A DNA stretch of 64,000 nucleotides from Linyphia triangularis (taxonomy: Eukaryota > Arthropoda > Arachnida > Araneae > Linyphiidae): positions 65,293,214 to 65,357,213 of the forward strand of contig OZ021732.1 of assembly GCA_963978545.1 (NCBI GenBank). Reading direction: 5' to 3'. Positions 59,923-64,000 of the stretch are shown piece after piece. The notes below the pieces were generated by a model. It saw only the letters and a program-made list of their open reading frames with translations, made no database searches and was not told where the DNA came from. Positions within the stretch are counted from its first letter, which is position 1. Each line of letters begins with the position of its first letter. The position numbers and the translations under genes were made by a program.

Positions 59923-60654
59923 GGTATACATATACGTTGGACAATTTTTTTTTTATTTCTTATGCCAGAGTGTCAAATTTTTGTGAGAATTACAAGAGTA
60001 AAAAATGTAATGTATTTGCAGTAACAAAAAGTAAAAAAATAAAATATTTATTTAATTAATTGAATTTTAATTCACTAATTAAGGCTTAATTGCAACGATG
60101 ATAAAATAATACCTAATTAATTTTGAAACAAATTTCTTACTGGAAATTAAAGACAGGGTATTGATACATGGGCCCAAGCAAAATATAATGCATAACTAAA
60201 ATATTTTTAAAATTTTAACATTTAACCTGAAAAATACTAGAAAAAATAAAAAAATTCCACAAATAAAAATATTCTAAAATACATAAAAAAATATATTTTT
60301 TACCAAAATTTTTGTAAAGAGGTAGAGCCCATGCTCTGAAATGTTATCTAAATTATACAGCTTAAATTTTAAAAATCAGTTAATTAACTCTTAAGATATC
60401 ACCCTTGGAGTACATTCACTCAACAATGAACAATGGTTCTCCAGAAAATGAGTTCAAAGTTTTCGACATTTTCTTTTTTCCAATATGTTTTAAACGTCGA
60501 CCTTTACGAAATTGCATGTAATTGAAAAAGTATTTTAACTATAAGAAAGTTATTGGTATAATTTTAAAGATAATGAATTGGAGAACATTTTAGAATGAAA
60601 AAACAAAAATGCCTGTTAGGGTCAATTTTTGCAATTCCCAACGTATATGTATAC
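59923..60654. mobile_element. TTAA-target MITE (732 bp) inside the hAT transposase
   Basis: The terminal repeats GGTATACATATACGTTGG are perfect inverted copies, flanked by TTAA (59919-59922, 60655-60658). Removing the element and one TTAA restores the transposase reading TTSF-NASSLL. TTAA targets occur in piggyBac and Kolobok elements; a GG start fits piggyBac poorly. No coding capacity. Confidence 0.87.
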
Positions 60655-61270
60655 CTTAAAGGAAGTGGTTAGGTCGGACCAGTTTGAAATCGATTCAAGC
60701 CCTTCAATTATGTAAGGTCGCGGAATTGAATAACATCATCATGCCTTTCAACCCAGCGTGTCTCACACAGTCCTGAAAGTTGTGTTCCCAAAATTTTACC
60801 TAGATCTCGATTTTGTTTTTCTAAACAGTTCTCTAAAACGAGGTTTCTTTTTGCAGAACTACGTGTTGAAAAATAATTACCCTTGTGCCATGGTTGCTTA
60901 GAAGAGCATGGTTGTTCCAAAAAGAGGCAGAGGCCCCCTGTAAAAAGGAAATTGTCGTTTGGGAGGGGGATGGTCACTACCTGAGTATTTGTGTCTTGTG
61001 TTGTGTACCGCGTATTGTGTCGTGTGTTGTGTACGTAAATACATTTAAAACCAGGGTTTTTTCTGAGGGGGGCTATAATTCTTTGTACTGTAAAGAAAAA
61101 ATTTACGTTAATGAAATTGTGCTTAAAAATCTGTACTTTCACCGTTTTTTAAACTGGAGATTCTAAAAGAATTTTGGGATATTCGAAAGGGCTAGGGAGG
61201 AAGAGGGAACCCTTCAAGGGGGGGCCATGGCCCCCATGGCCCCCCCCTTGAAGCCGCCAATGCCTATGAA

Positions 61271-61789
61271 CCATCACCCCATTGTTCTTTCAACTCTCAA
61301 AGAACGTGTGGAAAAAGTGAATTGGGGGATGTGAAGAGGGGTGAGGTCAGAGTTCAAGGGAGGAGAGGACTAAACCAATAAAAGTGTTTACCTTATCAGT
61401 CAAGACTAGGCAGCCGCGAATACATTTACCAAGACGTAGTTCCTGGGTTCCGTAGTTCATTTATTGAGTTCAGAAGCAACTCAATAGCAAAAGAGTATTA
61501 GATTTACATACCATTACATTGGTAGTCGGTCAGTATCTTGACCAAAATATTTACAATTATACTATTTTATTTCTAAAAAATGTCATATATTTTATCAAAG
61601 TAATTGAAAACTGGGGACTTCTTCTATTTTAAATAATATTTCAAGGTGGCTCTGGATGGACAAAGCAATGAGGTAAAGACGGAACTGCCTCTTCAATACT
61701 TTTTTCAATACCTGACTTTTCAGTTTTCATTTCGCGAAATAAATATAAGTCACGATAGTTGGTAATTTTGTTGGCATTAAGGCAGTTGG
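61271..61789. other. Non-coding stretch before the right array
   Basis: Nothing recognised. Confidence 0.4.
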
Positions 61790-64000
61790 GTATTCTGAAA
61801 GCACTAATTGAGCACTAAATGTTTGCATATGCGAGACAATTAGTGCGTCTGTGGGCGGGGCAAACGAAACGGAAGTGATTAGTGAATTATTATTACAAAA
61901 TTGTCAATTTTGGCCAAAATACTGACGCACTAATTCTGGCGATTGCGGATTCTGAAAGCACTCATTGAACACTAAATTTTGGCACCGATCATACAATACT
62001 GCACGATAATTTACATCGGTTTAAGGCTCGCGTACATTCGGCTATAAGCTAAAATTGGCAATTTTGGCCAAAATATTGACGCACTAATTCTGGCAGTTAT
62101 GGATTCTGAAAGCACTCATTGAGCACTAAAATTTGGCACCGGTCATACAATTAGTGCGTGATAATTTACATAGGTTTAAGGCTCACGTACAATCGACAAT
62201 GAGCTAAAATTGGCAATTTTGGCCAAAATATTGAAGCACTAATTTTTGCAGTTGGGTTTTCTGAAAGCACTAATTATGCCCAAACTTTAACATATAATAA
62301 TTGATGATTGCTTTTGTGGGCAGGGCCAACGAAACGGAAGTGACAAGTGAATAATTATTACAAAATAGTCAATTTTGGCCAAAATATTGACGCACCAATT
62401 CTGGCGATTGGGGATTCTGAAAGCACTCATTGAGCACTAAAATTTGGCACCGGTCATACAATTAGTGCGTGATAATTTACATCGGTTTAAGGCTCGCGTA
62501 CATAAAGCAATAAGCTAAAATTCGCAATTTTGGCCAAAATATTGACGCACTAATTTTTGCAGTTGGGTTTTCTGAAAGCACTAATTATGCCCAACATTTT
62601 AACATATAATGAATGTTGATTGCTTTTGTGGGCGGGGCCAACGAAACGCAAGTGATTAGTGAATTATTATTACATTATGGTAAATTTTGGCCAAAATATT
62701 GATGCACTAATTCTGGCGGTTGGGGATTCTGAAAGCACTCATTGAGCACTAAAATTTGGCACCGGTCATACAATTAGTGCGTGATAATTTACATCGGTTT
62801 AAAGCTCGCGTACATTCGGCAATAAGCTAAAATTGGCAATTTTGGCCAAAATATTGACGCACTAATTTTTGCAATTTGGTTTTCTAAAAGCACTAATTAT
62901 GCCCAACATTTTAACATATAATAATTGATGATTGCTTTTGTGGGCGGGGCCAACGAAACGGAAGTGACAAGTGAATAATTATTACAAAATAGTCAATTTT
63001 GGCCAAAATATTGACGCACTAATTCTGGCGGTTGGGGATTCTGAAAGCACTCATTGAGCACTAAAATTTGGCACCGGTCATACAATTAGTGCGTGATAAT
63101 TTACATCGGTTTAAGGCTCGCGTACATAAGGCAATAGGCTAAAATTCGCAATTTTGGCCAAAATATTAACGCACTAATTTTTGCAGTTGGGTTTTCTGAA
63201 AGCACTAATTATGCCCAACATTTTAACATATAATGAATGTTGATTGCTTTTGTGGGCGGGGCCAACGAAACGCAAGTGATTAGTGAATTATTATTACATT
63301 ATGGTCAATTTTGGCCAAAATATTGACGCACTAATTCTGGCGGTTGGGGATTCTGAAAGCACTATTTGAGCACTAAAATTTGGCACCGGTCATACGATTA
63401 GTGCGTGATAATTTACATCGGTTTAAAGCTCGCGTACATTCGGCAATAAGCTAAAATTGGCAATTTTGGCCAAAATATTGACGCACTAATTTTTGCAATT
63501 GGTTTTCTAAAAGCACTAATTATGCCCAACATTTTAACATATAATAATTGATGATTGCTTTTGTGGGCGGGGCCAACGAAACGGAAGTGACAAGTGAATA
63601 ATTATTACAAAATAGTCAATTTTGGCCAAAATATTGACGCACTAATTCTGGCGGTTGGGGATTCTGAAAGCACTATTTGAGCACTAAAATTTGGCACCGG
63701 TCATACAATTAGTGCGTGATAATTTACATCGGTTTAAAGCTCGCGTACATTCGGCAATAAGCTAAAATTGGCAATTTTGGCCAAAATATTGACGCACTAA
63801 TTTTTGCAATTTGGTTTTCTAAAAGCACTAATTATGCCCAACATTTTAACATATAATGATTGATGATTGCTTTTGTGGGCGGGGCCAGCATTTTGCCCGC
63901 CTACCCTCAATTAACCTTGAATTTTATGAAAAGTAATGACGCACTAATTTTTTGGATGGTGGATTCTGAAAGCACTAATTGAGCACTAAAATTTGGTATA
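61790..64000 (-). repeat. Tandem array, right arm of the giant inverted pair (continues past the window)
   Basis: Reverse complement of the left-arm repeat family: GGCGGGGCCAACGAAACG boxes near 61856, 62332, 62634, 62945, 63256 and 63567, and GCACTAAT boxes throughout. The last ~130 bases of the window are, in reverse complement, the same as 49160-49290 (including the unusual segment with GAGGGTAGGCGGGCAAAATG), a unit found only at the outer side of the left arm. The right arm should therefore end some 200 bases beyond the window. Confidence 0.92.

Larger units (their letters stand above)
58390..60890 (-). pseudogene. hAT transposase (DUF4371 / P52rIPK-ZMYM1-like), C-terminal half, interrupted
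   Basis: Read downwards from 60890. SSAKRNLVLENCLEKQ and LCETRWVERHDDVIQF come first, then after a small shift IEGLESISNWSDLTTSF. After the 59923-60654 MITE is skipped the frame continues NASSLLCSLCSVQFVSALAP, then DLDLRKAESIVEDT. After a stop it resumes as IPEEYFRISVYIPLLDNVIE. A second stop follows ESELAL; then come LPTSAIDAMRACDKDVYPTI and the dimerisation motif LATLPVSVASVERSFST. The second MITE (58557-59205) interrupts here. Beyond it, HRDINIDVGCVIDRIAKTKQ reaches the natural stop at 58390. The DUF4371-like and zinc-finger N-terminal regions are absent. Several stops and shifts make it inactive. Confidence 0.88.
58095..61262 (-). mobile_element. hAT element with transposase remnant and two nested MITEs
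   Basis: Ends are CAAAGGCGGCCCTAGG on the left and, inward from the right, CATTGGCGGCTTCAAGG, both followed by runs of G and GGCC. CCTATGAA flanks it on both sides (58087-58094, 61263-61270), a perfect 8-bp duplication. Without its two insertions it is about 1.79 kb, shorter than autonomous relatives, because the N-terminal part of the transposase is deleted. Confidence 0.9.

Noticed and set aside
48966..64000. Polinton/Maverick or other large virus-like transposon between the arrays
   Set aside because: No polymerase B, capsid, ATPase or protease frames in the interior; it contains only LTRs and a decayed hAT.

Overview
The window is a gene-poor, AT-rich stretch of an animal nuclear genome. 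Introns, polyadenylation signals, tandem C2H2 zinc-finger genes of the HTGEKPHVCEVCNKAF type, a tRNA-derived SINE, BEL/Pao and Gypsy retroelements, and hAT, Tc1 and piggyBac remnants point to an arthropod. An arachnid (spider) is my best guess, by inference only. There are no bacterial features, and most of the sequence is nested transposable elements.

Region by region: 1-1207 is the right part of a non-autonomous hAT element. 1529-2443 (-) and 14842-16390 (-) are two related multi-finger C2H2 genes. Between them, 6040-13969 is a Tc1-like transposon broken by a 5.0 kb element with CCCAAGTAGCA-type ends (6222-11243) and by a 1.67 kb hAT element with a perfect 8-bp target duplication (11738-13406). 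18794-18963 is a SINE and 19400-19840 a piggyBac remnant. 20076-25823 is a BEL/Pao retrotransposon with both LTRs and a 5-bp target duplication, but without the integrase catalytic core. 26918-33167 holds the one convincing small host gene, an 83-residue single-pass membrane protein in two coding exons. Its 5.8 kb intron is filled with hAT-type elements. 35936-40761 (-) is a decayed Gypsy element with both LTRs. 41089-47517 is a second copy of the 5 kb element, flanked by identical 156-bp direct repeats and carrying its own nested 1.5 kb relative. 48966-52700 and 61790-64000 are two arrays of the same ~156/312-bp repeat family in opposite orientation. They flank 9.1 kb containing solo LTRs and a hAT element whose transposase is split by two MITEs.

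The most interesting items are: (i) the 5 kb element family, with 2-bp target duplications (TG, TT, probably TA), subterminal GGCC repeats, and a spliced multi-exon gene fragment inside both copies that looks captured; (ii) the 156-bp flanking duplication joined to a truncated terminal repeat, which looks like aberrant transposition or repair; and (iii) the giant inverted pair of tandem arrays, whose outer units mirror each other and whose right end lies just beyond the window.

The genes do not form a pathway. The host genes are the zinc-finger pair (probable nuclear DNA-binding factors) and the small membrane protein; the rest is mobile-element history that can be ordered by nesting. All calls were made by eye on the sequence, without database searches.
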